This document shows, piece after piece, positions 32,482-43,800 of a stretch of DNA of 64,000 nt. The translations under genes and the position numbers were made by a program. The stretch lies in the NCBI GenBank assembly GCA_037355855.1, contig CM074767.1, positions 1,674,001 to 1,738,000 of the forward strand. Reading direction: 5' to 3'. Origin of the DNA: Pseudo-nitzschia pungens. Its lineage: Eukaryota; Bacillariophyta; Bacillariophyceae; Bacillariales; Bacillariaceae. The notes under the pieces are model-generated. The model ran no database searches and had not been told where the DNA came from. It saw nothing but the letters and a program-made list of their open reading frames with translations. Each line of letters begins with the position of its first letter. Positions within the stretch are counted from its first letter, which is position 1.

Positions 32482-35400
32482 ACGTATTTTTGAGCATTGT
32501 GTTACTCTTTCCTTTTAATTCTGGTAGCTTTGGTTCCTTCGTACTACGTATTCAATACCATACTTGTAATCTTACTCTTCACTCACTATCCATTATTTCC
32601 GAGTTCGGGAAATTAATTTTTGTCGAGATTTTCCTTTGGCGATAATAATGGAAGTCGGTTGGTGAGTTCCAATTGTGAAGATGAGCATGTTATACAATTT
32701 GCTCGGTGGAAAAGGCCATTCGAGAATTACATAAGAGATTTCGTTTTTAAACAAAGTTTAAACGATAAGAAATTTTTTATTTAGTGATCGTATACATATT
32801 TATTTAGCGATAAAGAACAAGATCTTATTGAAGGCTATAATGAAAGTAGAATCTGTCTGTTTAATCTTTCAAATTACCTTTTTTTTGTCTCTCGAGAGAG
32901 TTTCGTATCTCTTCTGTAAGACAATTTTTAAAAATTCAAAATTGACCATTTTCACGTCTTCCGTAAGGTTAGCTGTACACGTAGCGTATGTGGTTTTACA
33001 AATCGAAATTTTATCCGAAGAATGAGTGCTTATTCGTGACTGACTGTTCAATTATAACGGAATTCTGACAACTTCAGAATATTAGGGAACACCAAAGTTT
33101 TGTTCTTTGGAAATACTTTTCTTTCTTTCTTGTTCCTGGTCGTAGCACAGATTTTAAATTAATGAAAGCTTTTCGTTGTCTGTTGTACTTATCGACGAGC
33201 CAAACACTCGGATACTATTATTTAATACTTTTAACAAAGTACGGTATTTATTTAATATAACACTAATTCTTTCCTGAAATCTTCTTAACACTAAAAACTT
33301 GAAAGGAAATTTTAATGTATCAATATCAATATCAACTTCTCAATAGATTCAAAGATGAGGAATAGATCCAAAGATGAGGAATAGATTGGAGAGAATCCAT
33401 TTTAGAAAAATAAAAAATAATAATGCTACCGTAGTTACGTTTCAACCAGCCAAAATCTTGCAAGTTTTTCTCCCATCCTCTGTTCAAGAAAGAGCTTGAG
33501 AACCGAACGATCGAAAATTTGTTTTAGAAGCCGATTGAAATCAAATTTTCTTTTCTACGAGCTTGCAATCTTCGAGGAAACGGAATTATCACAGCTCTTC
33601 AGTATCGCTGTTTTGAGTCCTTGGTTCAATGACCGACCGAGGCTTTGTTCAGCAGGTAGATGATAACTCCGATCGATTGAGTGTGTGAGCTCTTTCGTCT
33701 TGACAATTTTCTGTTTCTAATTGCAAGTCATCTGAACCAGTATAGGTGACTGGACTGCATCTGCCTACTGAGATCAGTTCTATTGAACAACCAGATCGTT
33801 GTGCTGTTGGATCGATCAAATCATCGATCAAAATTATGGATCGGAACTTCGTCTTGACGGTGAAAAGCGTGAATTCCTGAAACCGATCAATTGAAGAACC
33901 GATTCGGAATGTTGATGGAACTAACCCATTGTGGGTCTGTGATGGTCTGTGATGGTCCATAAGTTTCCATGAATGGGAAAAATCAGTGAAGCATAGACCC
34001 GGTAGTGAGTTGGAATAAATGGACTGAAGCTCCTACCTCAGAACCGAAAATTTGGTGGACTACCAGAAGTAATTGGAAGAAAAATCGAAAGAAAGCTCTA
34101 CGAACCAACCAACCTGGACGGAAACACAATCAACGCTTATCCAACTGTGAGGTAGTTCTTTGCAGACTAATGTGAGTACACCATATCTATCTGTCTTGTT
34201 CTCACTGCTGATGCAAATCGGCCCTTTCGCTACAGACCTCGTCTCACTCAACTAATTGCATCAAGCTTTATTGAAGAGCCTAGACTGCAACAATCAACTC
34301 CTTTGATCGGTTCAACCGTCGCTCTTGGGCTTCACCATTTTGATTCGGTGTTCGTCTATCAAACTCATCGATGTACCATCCGCTACGTGTACGGTGGTTG
34401 GATTGTGTTGGTAGGAAAGATAATTCATTTCGTTTTTTGCTTCCCTTGATGCATTCTTTTACTACCACGTAAGAGATGCAAGTCTCACTTTCCATCACCA
34501 AGCCGTTCCTCGAGTCTTAGCCTTCCCATCTTGCATGCTATCGTCAATCGTGACCCAATATCAGAAACGATCGAGCGTTGTGCCAAGGATCCAAGCCAAA
34601 TTTTTACTCTGTTCCTATCACAAAGATGATTTCATTCGTTTGGTGAGGAAGGAGAGAGAGAGAGGGAGAAATTCAATCAATCATTCGCTTAAGCAAATGA
34701 AATAAAAGAAACAACCATGGAGTAGTCTTACTTCGATGGTTGAGCATTGGGGAGGCTTGGGTCCTCCTCTGGCACATTTTGGAGACAGCAAGATTCGAAT
34801 ATTTGAAAGATGGGAGATCCCATCCGTTCACCAATGCATTGCGAGAACTTTCGACTAGATCGATCGAAGCCGATCAGTGTACCGATTCATCGCGTTCCAA
34901 TGAAAATCTTAATCGCATTCAATTGCATCATTGCAAAGGTTGAGAGAGGTGCGACGCATCGTTCGTAATGAACGGCCAAGGCTATGGTGTTGCCGGTAAC
35001 GAGAAGCAAACCGTGCTCCTTGCTGAAGGTTTGGTGGTCGACAGAAGGATCACGAAACACGACATGTAAGCAAAAGCAGAAATTGACCAACAACTTCTTC
35101 TATGGTGTTTCAAACCGGCCGCTAATAGCATCGACGCGAAATTGGACCTTCCTGGTACTCTCGGATGGAAATGGAGTGCTGTGCGAACCAACGCAACAGC
35201 TCGTCTTATTTGTCACAAAATCGCCACAGCATACTAGAATCAAACAACTATCCCTCATAAAGTATTATTTATGATCCAGGTTGTTTTGAAAGCAAGGGGA
35301 ACCGTCTCTGAACCCCGTATCGATCTATTTGTTGTTTTTGGTTTCACCCAATATAAACTGGGTGTTAGTGGGAGAATCCCCATTGGTTGGGACCACGTGC

Positions 35401-35574
35401 GCTTCATCACTTGTTTCCCACTCGATTCATGGTACACGAGTAATGAACGCATTGGAGATGTTCGTTTGCCTCCTCGAATGTCGTCTATCGTTTCCCGCAC
35501 GGGGAAGTACTACAACTGTTTATGCTAATGAAACTGCTGCTTCTATCGATAGCAGCTCGTGCCAGGTTCTTTAC
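32482..35574. other. AT-rich gene-poor block
   Basis: Three kilobases lower in GC than the surroundings. Short frames occur on both strands, none with a recognisable domain. A small direct repeat (CAAAGATGAGGAATAGAT, twice) lies at 33350-33385. Few GTAAGGTTAC motifs are present (one at about 32965). The region could be decayed mobile DNA, but no transposase motif could be read with confidence. Confidence 0.45.
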
Positions 35575-36261
35575 TTAATTATGATATTTCTTCATGTACT
35601 CGATCACGTGCTCGTTTTCCTGGACAGCCGTGTAGACTCCCTGGAGCTTGGGAAAGTTGGACGAGACAAAGTCCGACGGGATGTGGTCGAGGATGCCACC
35701 GGAGAGCCATCCCACGAGCCTCCAGACGCAGAGATCGGCCACCGTCAGATTCGCCCCGCAGGCGACGTTCTCGGCGTCCAGGCCGACGAGGGACTCCAGT
35801 CCCGACAGGTGCTTCACCAGGCGACCGGTGGAGGGATCCAACAGGGCCAGGCGCTTGGCCTTTGTTTCTTCCGGGTCGCTGAGCCTCATCGTGGCGCCGA
35901 CCGTGCTGGTGACGTCGGTGCACCCGTTGATGATTTCGTCGCAGCGAGCCTGTCCCAGGTAGTCGCTGTCGAGTGGGTAGAGGCGGGAATAGGGAGGCGC
36001 AGAGAACTCGTCGTCGTCCTCGCCGCGTTCGTAGATGCTGCCCAGTTTACCGACGTAGGTCGCCATGGCCTGGGTTTGCGAGAGGATCTTGCCGTCGGGG
36101 AGTTCCATGATGGGAAAGGCTCCGAAGGGTGCCTTGGGTTGGATGGCTTGCAATTGTTCCCGGTCGGTGACGTTGTCGAAGGGGATCCCTTGCAGGAACA
36201 ATCCCGCTCTTAGGACTTCGGCGCGCCAGAATTTGAAGTTGTAGTAGTAGACCTTGTGCAT
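35575..36261 (-). CDS. Glutathione S-transferase family protein
   Basis: 228 residues, no intron; ATG at 36261 (MHKVYYYNFKFWRAEVLR). The thioredoxin-like N-domain ends with the typical glutathione-binding GAFPIMELPDGKILSQTQAM (cis-Pro, then the Gln/Ser-bearing 'QS-x-A' equivalent QTQAM). The all-helical C-domain has ANLTVADLCVWRLVGWLSGG (N-capping/hydrophobic staple region). The overall pattern is that of sigma/mu-like GSTs. The catalytic residue is probably one of Tyr5-Tyr7. No leader, so probably cytosolic. Possible roles are detoxification or isomerisation; the specific substrate is unknown. In-frame open sequence extends to 36324 without better starts. Confidence 0.88.
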   Translation of the reverse strand: MHKVYYYNFKFWRAEVLRAGLFLQGIPFDNVTDREQLQAIQPKAPFGAFPIMELPDGKILSQTQAMATYVGKLGSIYERGEDDDEFSAPPYSRLYPLDSDYLGQARCDEIINGCTDVTSTVGATMRLSDPEETKAKRLALLDPSTGRLVKHLSGLESLVGLDAENVACGANLTVADLCVWRLVGWLSGGILDHIPSDFVSSNFPKLQGVYTAVQENEHVIEYMKKYHN

Positions 36262-36862
36262 GGTATCTGTTGTTCGCGGAGATATGGGTACGTACGTGTA
36301 GGTGGGTTGTGCGGAGGGAAGCAAAGTGTTTGGTGCTTGCTCGGACCGTTTTTGTGAGAAAAGAGTGACCGAGAAATATTTTTTTCTTTCCCCGCTGGTT
36401 GGATTACCTTATGTTGTTGTACCCCGCGGTAATTTAACCTTAGTCATCGATGTATCCATTCCTACCGGTACCGTAGAATCCTACGTCACGCGACGAAAGG
36501 TCAACTGTGATTTTTCGTGATTGACCGAAGGAATGGATCTTTCGATGATGATCTTCGCCGGTCGGAATTCACCGATCCCATGTCACTCACTTGTTCGTTC
36601 ATTCTGGAACACGAATGAAGGTCCCCAGATCCTGGTTGCGGTACAAGTTACCAGGTAAGGTTTACCGTAACCTTACCCGCAAGTCTCATTTCGATGAAAA
36701 TGAACACGTGTATTTTGTATTTTACGTTAGAGTGAATTACAGTAAGATCTTATTCACTAGCTATTCGGGATTCATCATCCCCACGACTACAAAGTAGAAG
36801 TAACCTTACGAGACTAGAGTAGGTTCTGGCTCTAGGTTTGGCCGAGCTAATTACTGTATTCA
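36262..36862. other. Intergenic region with GTAAGGTTAC motifs
   Basis: Contains GTAAGGTTTACCGTAACC (36654-) and GTAACCTTACGAG (about 36802) and ACCGGTACCGTA (36467-). No gene recognised. Confidence 0.55.
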
Positions 36863-38618
36863 CTAGTAGTTGGGAGAAACGACGTGGATCCAGTCCTTGT
36901 ATTTTTCGTTGAGCATCGGGTTGGTTCCCAATTGCAAATCCGTCAAGCGTTGGTACAGCTTTTCGGTGATGGGTCCCGGCGATGTGCCGTCCCCGAACGT
37001 GACGACTCGACGGTTGTCGTAGTAGCCATCCGAGTTTGCAGTTGCGTCTGCATTTGCGTCTGCATTTGCATCTCCCAGTTGGATGCTGCCGACCGGGGTG
37101 ATACAGGCCCCCGTTCCGCAGCAAAATGCCTCGCTGGCACCGTTCCCATGTTCGTGCTCGGCGGCGACCAGATCGGAGAGTCTCAGGTTTGGGGTTTCGA
37201 GAACGTCACAGCCGCACTCCTCCCGGGCCAGTTCCGGGACGGAGGCCCGTGTGACTCCCGGCAGTATGGTCCCCGAGTCGAGGGACGGTGTGACGATCGT
37301 CCGGTTGGGAAAGACGACAAAAAAGTTGGACGCTCCGGCTTCTTCGATGATTTCTCCGCTGCGATCGCATCATTTGTTTGGATTGGTTTGGTTTGGATGT
37401 ACAGAGGATTATTCGGCAGCAGCAATCCACAAATGCAGAAAACAGAAGACAAACGATTGGTGAGATGGAGTTGTAGGGACCCGTACACCGCAATTTTCAC
37501 TGCACTACATTGCAATGTATGCACTGTATCGTGTTGCATTGCAATGCATTGCATAGCTTTGGATCGGATCGGATCGGATCGGATAGCTCATTCCGCATCG
37601 TGTAGGATGTATAACAATAGAAGAATATGATAATATATACGACGTATATAATATATATACTATGAATGACTCACGTGGAAGCATCCAGGCACAAAATTTC
37701 GTCGCAGCCCTCTTCCCGGACCCTTTTCTGCACCGCAAAGGCCGGAGCGTAGTTCCCCGCCGCCTTGACGTTCCCGGCTCCCCCCGGCGCGGCCCTTCCA
37801 AACCCTCGAACCGCCAGGAGCCGGATCGGTCTTGTTGTTGTTATTGTTGTTGAGAGCTCGAGTGTTCGCTCTCGCTCTCGCTCCGCCTCGCTGACCTCGC
37901 CGGTGCCGGTGCTGCTGCTGCTGCTCGTGCTGCTGCTTCTCGAAAAGTAGTTCCCGACCGGCGAACAATAGACGCAAAAGGTGCTCTCCGGACTCGGCCC
38001 CACCCCGAGTCTCGGCCCGGTGCCCAGCAGCAGGGGCCGCAGGTACAGGGCTCCCTTGCGAAACGGGGGAACCCACCGCGCGTTGGCACGCACCACGGCA
38101 TCCAAGGCGGCGAGAAAGACGTCCCTCGGAACGGGCGGGAGGAGCATCGTTTCGGCCCCGGTCCGCATCCGGAGGGCGTTGCGGTCCGGCCGAAAGACAA
38201 CGATGGATCCGTCGCTCCGCCGGACCGCCTTGAGTCCCTCGAAGAGTGCCTGGCCGTAGTTGAGGACCGTGGCGGAGGGAGGGAGCGCCAGGGGTCCCAC
38301 GGGGATCAGGCAGGACGCGGGGGAGGACGAGTAGCGGCACGCGTTGGAAGCATCCGCATCCGCATCCGCATCTGCCGAGTCTGTGTTCGGGTTTGTGTCC
38401 GTGTCCGTGTCGATGGCGTCGAGCCACATGAAATCCGTTTGGACGCCGTTGAGGCCAAAGGTGAATCCCTCCCAATCGACGCCGGGATGCGGTGGCGCGT
38501 GGCAGCGGGAGTGGGACCGGCAACGGGATGGGACTGGGGACCGTGGATCGCGGGGCTTGGCGATCGCAGAAGAAGCAATACAACCGAAAAGGACGGGAAG
38601 AAGGAATAGTGGCTTCAT
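36863..38618 (-). CDS. Branched-chain amino acid aminotransferase (PLP fold type IV)
   Basis: Two exons, 38618-37675 and 37358-36863, giving 479 residues. The phase-2 intron of 316 nt begins GTGAGT and ends CGCAG and restores LDAST/GEIIEEAGASNFF. N-terminus: ER-type leader MKPLFLLPVLFGCIASSAIA. Family motifs: LNYGQALFEGLKA, VFRPDRNALRM, YLRPLLLGTGPRLG, and AGNVKAAGNYAPA with the PLP lysine at about residue 285; then NFFVVFPN, GTILPGVTRAS, ETPNLRLSDL, EAFCCGTGACITPVG, and GPITEKLYQRLTDLQLG. BCATs interconvert Leu/Ile/Val and their 2-oxoacids. The leader suggests plastid or secretory targeting. Odd points are three low-complexity insertions: Asp/Ala repeats near residue 80, Ser/Thr-rich sequence at about 225-262, and Asn-Ala-Asp repeats near the end. 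Confidence 0.87.
37500..37590. repeat. Palindromic and GGATC tandem tract in the BCAT intron
   Basis: Within the intron: TTGCATTGCAATGCATTGCA (overlapping 8- to 10-bp palindromes at about 37533-37553) followed by a GGATC pentanucleotide tandem (about 37561-37583). Confidence 0.7.
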
Positions 38619-39741
38619 GCTTTTGTCGTTGTCGCAGTCGATACCTTTGCCGTTGCTGTTGTTGCTGCTGTTGTTGCTGCTGCTGCTGCTGTTGTTGCTG
38701 CTGTTGCTGCTGTTGCTAATTTTGCGTTGAGTCAATGATCGAACACGATCGCTTATTCACTCCATTGCCTTTCTGATTCTTGATGATTGATTGGTGTGAT
38801 TTTATGCGACGTGACATGAAGCACGGCGTAAGTTATGCAATCAAATCAAATCAAAAATCAAATCGAATCAAAATCAATACACTCACGGTACGATACAAGT
38901 CTTCTGTTCGTTCCCCACTTTCTCATTCGCACAAGGAGGGTCATTCATCATCGATCATCGATAATCGATCATCGATCATCGATCATCGCATTGGTTTGGC
39001 CCTCCTTCGCGTTTCGCCTTGCGAGCGCAGTGTCTGCCATCTGCCGTCACGATTGACTGCACGATTGCTCCACTGCACGAATGAATGAGTGAATGAATGA
39101 ATCATCATCGTCACCAAACAACAACAACAAAAAAATGATGATATTCGTAAAAGCAATCACTACCGTTAAGATTTTACCTATCACTAATAACGATGATGAT
39201 GTCTGGTCAACGGACAAGCTCAACGGAAACAAATGTCATTTTTTAGAAGCGCATTGGGGATTCAATAGTACATGTGTACAGTCAAAAACCCGTTTTCCCC
39301 CTTTTTCCGTAGTTCGGCTTTTCAATCAAAATCAAAAGCCATGCCATCGGAAATAAGTAAGGTTAACCTTACCTGTACGGTACAAGTGGATTATGGGCAA
39401 TGGTCTCCAATTGGCTTTATCATGGTAATCTTACAAGTACGGTAAGGTTATTAATGCATGAGGACTGAGGACACATGCCAGTCGTCTACGTCTACCTGTA
39501 CGTATGTACCGTACTGAACGTTCAATACCGTAAGATTCTTACCGTACTCGTAATTTTGAGATTGAAAGTGATAATACAGTAAGATTAAGATTACCGTAAG
39601 TTGCGGGGACATACTTTTGATGAACTACTGGTAGCCTGTTGCCCCCAGAACCTTTTTTCATTCTTTTTTCCCCCTTTAATTATTACTGATTCAAAAGTAT
39701 TGTTCAAACAATACCGTACCGGTAACCTTAATCTTATTGCT
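38619..39741. other. Intergenic region with simple repeats
   Basis: CTG/TTG interrupted trinucleotide tract at 38653-38716, in the presumed 5' UTR of the BCAT gene (CAG/CAA on the sense strand); AATCAA tract (38840-38880); ATCGATC tract (38945-38988); CAA tract (39117-39130). GTAAGGTTAC-type motifs are dense at 39355-39730. No gene recognised. Confidence 0.55.
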
Positions 39742-40374
39742 TCATGTTGTTTTTGAGAAGTTAAATACACCAGTTGGTGCCGATACTCGAAGATACTCTG
39801 GGACAGACATCACTATGGAATCCGTGAGAGACCCGGCATTAAATGCGATCGATTCATTCTCTTCCGCAATGGATGTGTCAACGAACAGTTCTATGTATGC
39901 CGCGCCGTCGTCGTGTTGACATTCGTTCCCGTTGGCATCGGGATCCGTGACGGATTTCAGAATTGGTTTTCCGAACGGCGGCACACATCCGGGTACCAGA
40001 CCGCCCGTAATCTTCGCCAACTCGTCCACGGTAACGAATCGGATGCTCTTGATCGGTTTCCCTCCTCCCCTGCGTTTCATCTCCTTCTTGATGGCCTTGG
40101 AATCCAATTTGCGGGACGCGCTCATCACGAACAGAGATACTTTGCTCGTCGCGTTGTCGTCGTCGTCGCCGTCGCCGCCGACTTTCAGGAGCAGGGCTTT
40201 CCCTCCCGCGGACAGAGGAACGCCGCGAACCCGAGCCGATTCCTCCGACGTGCGCGTTTCTTCGTGGTGAATCGTTTGGTAGTCCGCGTTGTTTCGATCG
40301 AGAAAATCGCGTATCGATCGGAAGCACCGCCGCTGCGCGGACGGGGAACGCGGAAGCTCGCGCCGGTGTTCCAT
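39742..40374 (-). CDS. YbaK/ProX-type aminoacyl-tRNA deacylase domain protein
   Basis: 210 residues, no intron; ATG at 40374 (MEHRRELPRS). Matches the YbaK/EbsC/ProX fold: IHHEETRTSEESARVRGV (first helix), GGKALLLKV with the likely catalytic Lys59, KVSLFVMSASRKLDSKAIKK, VTVDELAKITGGLVPGCVPP (the GxxPGxVPPFG motif), then a beta-strand end IELFVDTSIAEENESIAFNA. Members hydrolyse mischarged tRNAs such as Cys-tRNA(Pro) or Ala-tRNA(Pro), or act as free-standing editing factors. A short Asp/Gly insertion sits after the Lys strand. The start lies 246 bp from the left LTR of the copia element; the gene was originally divergent to the LSM10-like gene. Confidence 0.86.
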   Translation of the reverse strand: MEHRRELPRSPSAQRRCFRSIRDFLDRNNADYQTIHHEETRTSEESARVRGVPLSAGGKALLLKVGGDGDDDDNATSKVSLFVMSASRKLDSKAIKKEMKRRGGGKPIKSIRFVTVDELAKITGGLVPGCVPPFGKPILKSVTDPDANGNECQHDDGAAYIELFVDTSIAEENESIAFNAGSLTDSIVMSVPEYLRVSAPTGVFNFSKTT

Positions 40375-40619
40375 CGCCGTCGTCGAAAGGATTGATTCGC
40401 GAAACCGCGAATTTAAAAAAATATGCAAGTCTCATCACGCTTGCAGATGAAACGATTGCGGACAGATCGTAAATTACCGTAACCTTACGGGTAAGGTTAA
40501 ACCTTACTCCGAAATATTACGAATTACGATGTTCTTTTTGAGATTGAGAAACAACTTTGTGGCGGGCCGGCACGCAGGCATAGCATAGGCCCATATCATA
40601 GCGTTGGTAGGTTCAGCTG
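40375..40619. promoter_or_regulatory. Upstream region of the YbaK-type gene, one half of a split intergenic space
   Basis: Contains a self-complementary GTAACCTTACGGGTAAGGTTA at about 40478-40498 (9-bp arms, 2-nt spacer) about 110 bp upstream of the ATG. Before the retroelement arrived, this region was joined to 47831-48003. Its regulatory role is inferred only from position. Confidence 0.4.
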
Positions 40620-40811
40620 TACGACGATATTGCTGTAGAATGTGCTAATCGGTAAATAGGAGTTTAAAGTTAGTGAAAAGATGAATTATGAGATGTGTAA
40701 AATATGTATTGGATATTCAGCTTGAGTCAGGTTGTCATGAGGTGTCAACATAGGCTTCTGGTTCTGACATTTAAGTTAGTCGATGTTTGATTAATTCGAC
40801 TAATCTCGATA
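40620..40811 (-). repeat. 3' LTR of the copia element
   Basis: 192 bp. On the plus strand it begins TACGACGATATT and ends CTAATCTCGATA. It differs from the other copy at two bases (CAGCTTGAG versus CAGTTTGAG; CATAGGCTT versus CATAGTCTT). The termini are TA...TA in the sense strand, not the usual TG...CA. Confidence 0.95.
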
Positions 40812-40822
40812 CTCCCTCTCAT
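40812..40822 (-). promoter_or_regulatory. Polypurine tract
   Basis: Sense-strand GAGAGGGAG immediately precedes the TATCGAG start of the 3' LTR. Its position fixes the LTR boundary. Confidence 0.7.
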
Positions 40823-40857
40823 TCGTGAGAATGACTTTTAATGGCTGACAATGTTGG

Positions 40858-43800
40858 TCACCAACCCATCGACAATTTGCGACAGTTTTCGAACATGGAG
40901 GCAACAAGCGGCTTCGTTAGATAGTCGGCCTTTTGCTCTTTAGTTGGACAGTGCACTACCTCGATTTGGCGAGGCTTTAACCAAGATCTGAACCAATGGA
41001 GGCGGAGTGCATAAAATTTGGATCTTGGAGTGTGTCGACCTGGTTCAAGGTTCGCTAGTGTTAATGCACCAAGGTTGTCTTCATGGACCGTTGCCTTAAA
41101 GGTTAGAAAACGCTCTTGAGTGAGATTGAGTCCTTTGTTAATTGCTGTTGAGATGTCAAGGAGGGGTATGGCAGCTCGCAGTGCCATCGACAGTGCCGTG
41201 TATTCTGATTCCATGGTTGAGGTAGCAATGGAAGTCTGCAGTTTGGAGCACCACACGACTGAGCATCCCATGACTTCAATGATAAATCCGGTTCGGGATT
41301 TGACCGAGTCTGGATTCGTTCCTTGTTCGGTTCCCCAGCCGCTGGCAAATGCGGCATCCACATAGACGTCTATTGAGAATGTTTGGGTATCAAGGGGAAC
41401 GGGCTTCAGGATAAGCCCCCTTTCTGCCGTTCCTTTTAGATAGCGGCCTATACGTTCCAATGCTAGTTCGTGAGAGCGTTTTGGCGCGTGTACGAATCTT
41501 GCTACTTGAGACACAGCAAACGATATGTCTATTCTGGAGTGTCCTTGAAGATAGTTCAGCATTCCAACGACTGAAGCATAGTTGTAGAGGCCGAGTGCTG
41601 GTTCACCTTCCTCATCGATTGGAAGGTATGAGTCGGCTGGCGTTTTAACTGGCGTTATGAGTTTATCTTCCTGAAATAGTGCCTTAACAATTCGTTGCGC
41701 GAGGCCTTCTTGTCTCATGGCAATAGTGCCGTCAGGTCGACGATCTATAAGCACACCTAGATAACCGGCAACATCAGATTCCACTTGGAAGTCCATTTGC
41801 TCTCTTGCCATTCCGGCTGCAAGATCATGAACAGCTTGTGTGTCTTTGTACACAAGAAGAGCATCGTCGACATAGACAAGACAAATGACTCGTTCGGATA
41901 TGAATAGACACGGATCAGCTGCTGACTGGAAGAACCCGAGTTTAGTTAGTTTGCCTTTCATGTGAAGGAAATAGTTGCGAGGACTTTGTTTAAGACCATA
42001 TATGCTTTTCTTTAGTTTCCACACATGTCCAGGCCTCGAAAAGAGCTTGGGCATCTCAACGTAAACGTCAGTATCGATTGGTGCTTGGACGAAGGCGGCA
42101 GTATAGTCGATTTGTTGGTTCTCGAGACCCAGTAGGATGGTCATGACTAGAATAAGCCGAACTGTAACCCATTGTACTACAGGGGCAAAGGTTTCAAAGT
42201 AGTCGACTCCTTCAACCTGCTCAAAACCCCTGGCGCATAGGCGTGCCTTTAACTTCTTGAGAGACCCATCCGGAAAGCGTTTGATTCGAAGTGCCCACAC
42301 TGAAGAGATAACTTTCATCCAGGGCTCGCGAGGAACCACATCGAAAGTTTGCATTTTAATTAGGGTTTCCATTTCAATTTCCATGGCCTTAAGGAATCCG
42401 GCTGCGTTGGGTCCATTCATTGCTTCTTGGAAGGTCGGGGTGTCTGAGTCTGCAGGAACGGCCTGAAGGATGCCTGGATGGAGGTATTCCACCAAGGGAG
42501 CTCCGGCGATTGAATACCCGAGGGATTGTTGGTGCTCGGCAATAAACGCGCCTAAGTTGCTCACCCGAGAGCAGGCCTTGAGAATTAGATTCCATTTGAC
42601 GCTGGCTAAGCGCGATTGTTCGAGGCGCTCTCCAGGTATTTTTGGGAGTCGCTGATGGGAGCTGTGAAAGACGGTTTGAGTGGAGCCGGTGACACGAGGT
42701 CGCGCTAAATCAGCGGCAAGCAGTGACAGACGCTCTGGGGGAATGCCCGCGTTCTGGCGAGTGGATCGCCGAAGAATCGGAGTTGAAGGCACTTCCGGCA
42801 GAGGAGGAGAAGCTGGTGACGGTGGTGCTTCGCCACTGGAATTGTTAGTAGGCACAGGTGAGTTTGGCGAGGACGCTCCCTCAGGCAAGGAAGCCGGTGG
42901 CGAAGGACTGACTCCCTCAGAGACAGGAATAGTGGATGAGCGAGTTGGTGAGGGAGACAGAGAAGGTAATTGGCGAGTTGGCGATTGAGAAGGCTGAGTC
43001 GCAGGGATCGGCGATGCTAGGGACGGCGTAGAGTCAAATGAGACAGCGTCAGGCGGTAGAGTACGTTGACCAGTAGAGTCCGGTAGGAGCGCTGGGTGGA
43101 CATCAAGGCCACAAGAGAGCAGTTGTTGCCAGGACGCTTCATCAAATTGCCCGTCCGAAAAGACAGTTGAAAAACTGTCATCGAATACCACGTGATATTG
43201 GGGGGTGATCGCACCAGTTGCAGGATTGAGCACGAGGTGAACAGTAGAGGAATGAAGGGGACTAACTCCGAGGTAGATCCCTCGACGACTTCGCATAGCC
43301 CACTTGGGGATTTTCTTTGAGTCTTGGAGACGGGGATCCAGTACAAAGACTGGACAGCCGAAAACATGTGTCCGTTGAAGGTGATGTCGATTTGGAGGGA
43401 TTACAGAGGTAAGAAGTTCTTTTGGGGACAAATGAAGAGTCCGGGACGGAAGATTATTCCACAAATATACACTGTAGTCGACAGCGAACGGCCAAAGATC
43501 TTCTTGTGCTTGCTGAGGCCAATGAAGAACAAAGTGGAGCAACGATGCGCGAGCCCAGTTGAAAATAGTTTGGATGTGGCGTTCTACATAGTTTTGGTGA
43601 TGAGCACCAACGCCAGAGAGGGATCGGCGTTGATTTTGGTTGGCACAGTCTACGGTCCAGGCTTTCGAAGAAAACGGATTGTTGTCCGACGCATAGTGCC
43701 AAATCTTGACGCCAAGGTCAGCAAAGGTGGATTCCAGAGCGTGTTTGCTGCGGAGGGATTCATGAATGGTCAGATTAACCTGGTGCCGGTGAAAAACGTA

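Noticed and set aside
33649..35274. Possible degenerate transposase in short minus-strand frames
   Set aside because: No catalytic motif or domain could be recognised; only a general AT-rich character remains.
35329..36213. 294-codon plus-strand frame
   Set aside because: Antisense of the GST gene.
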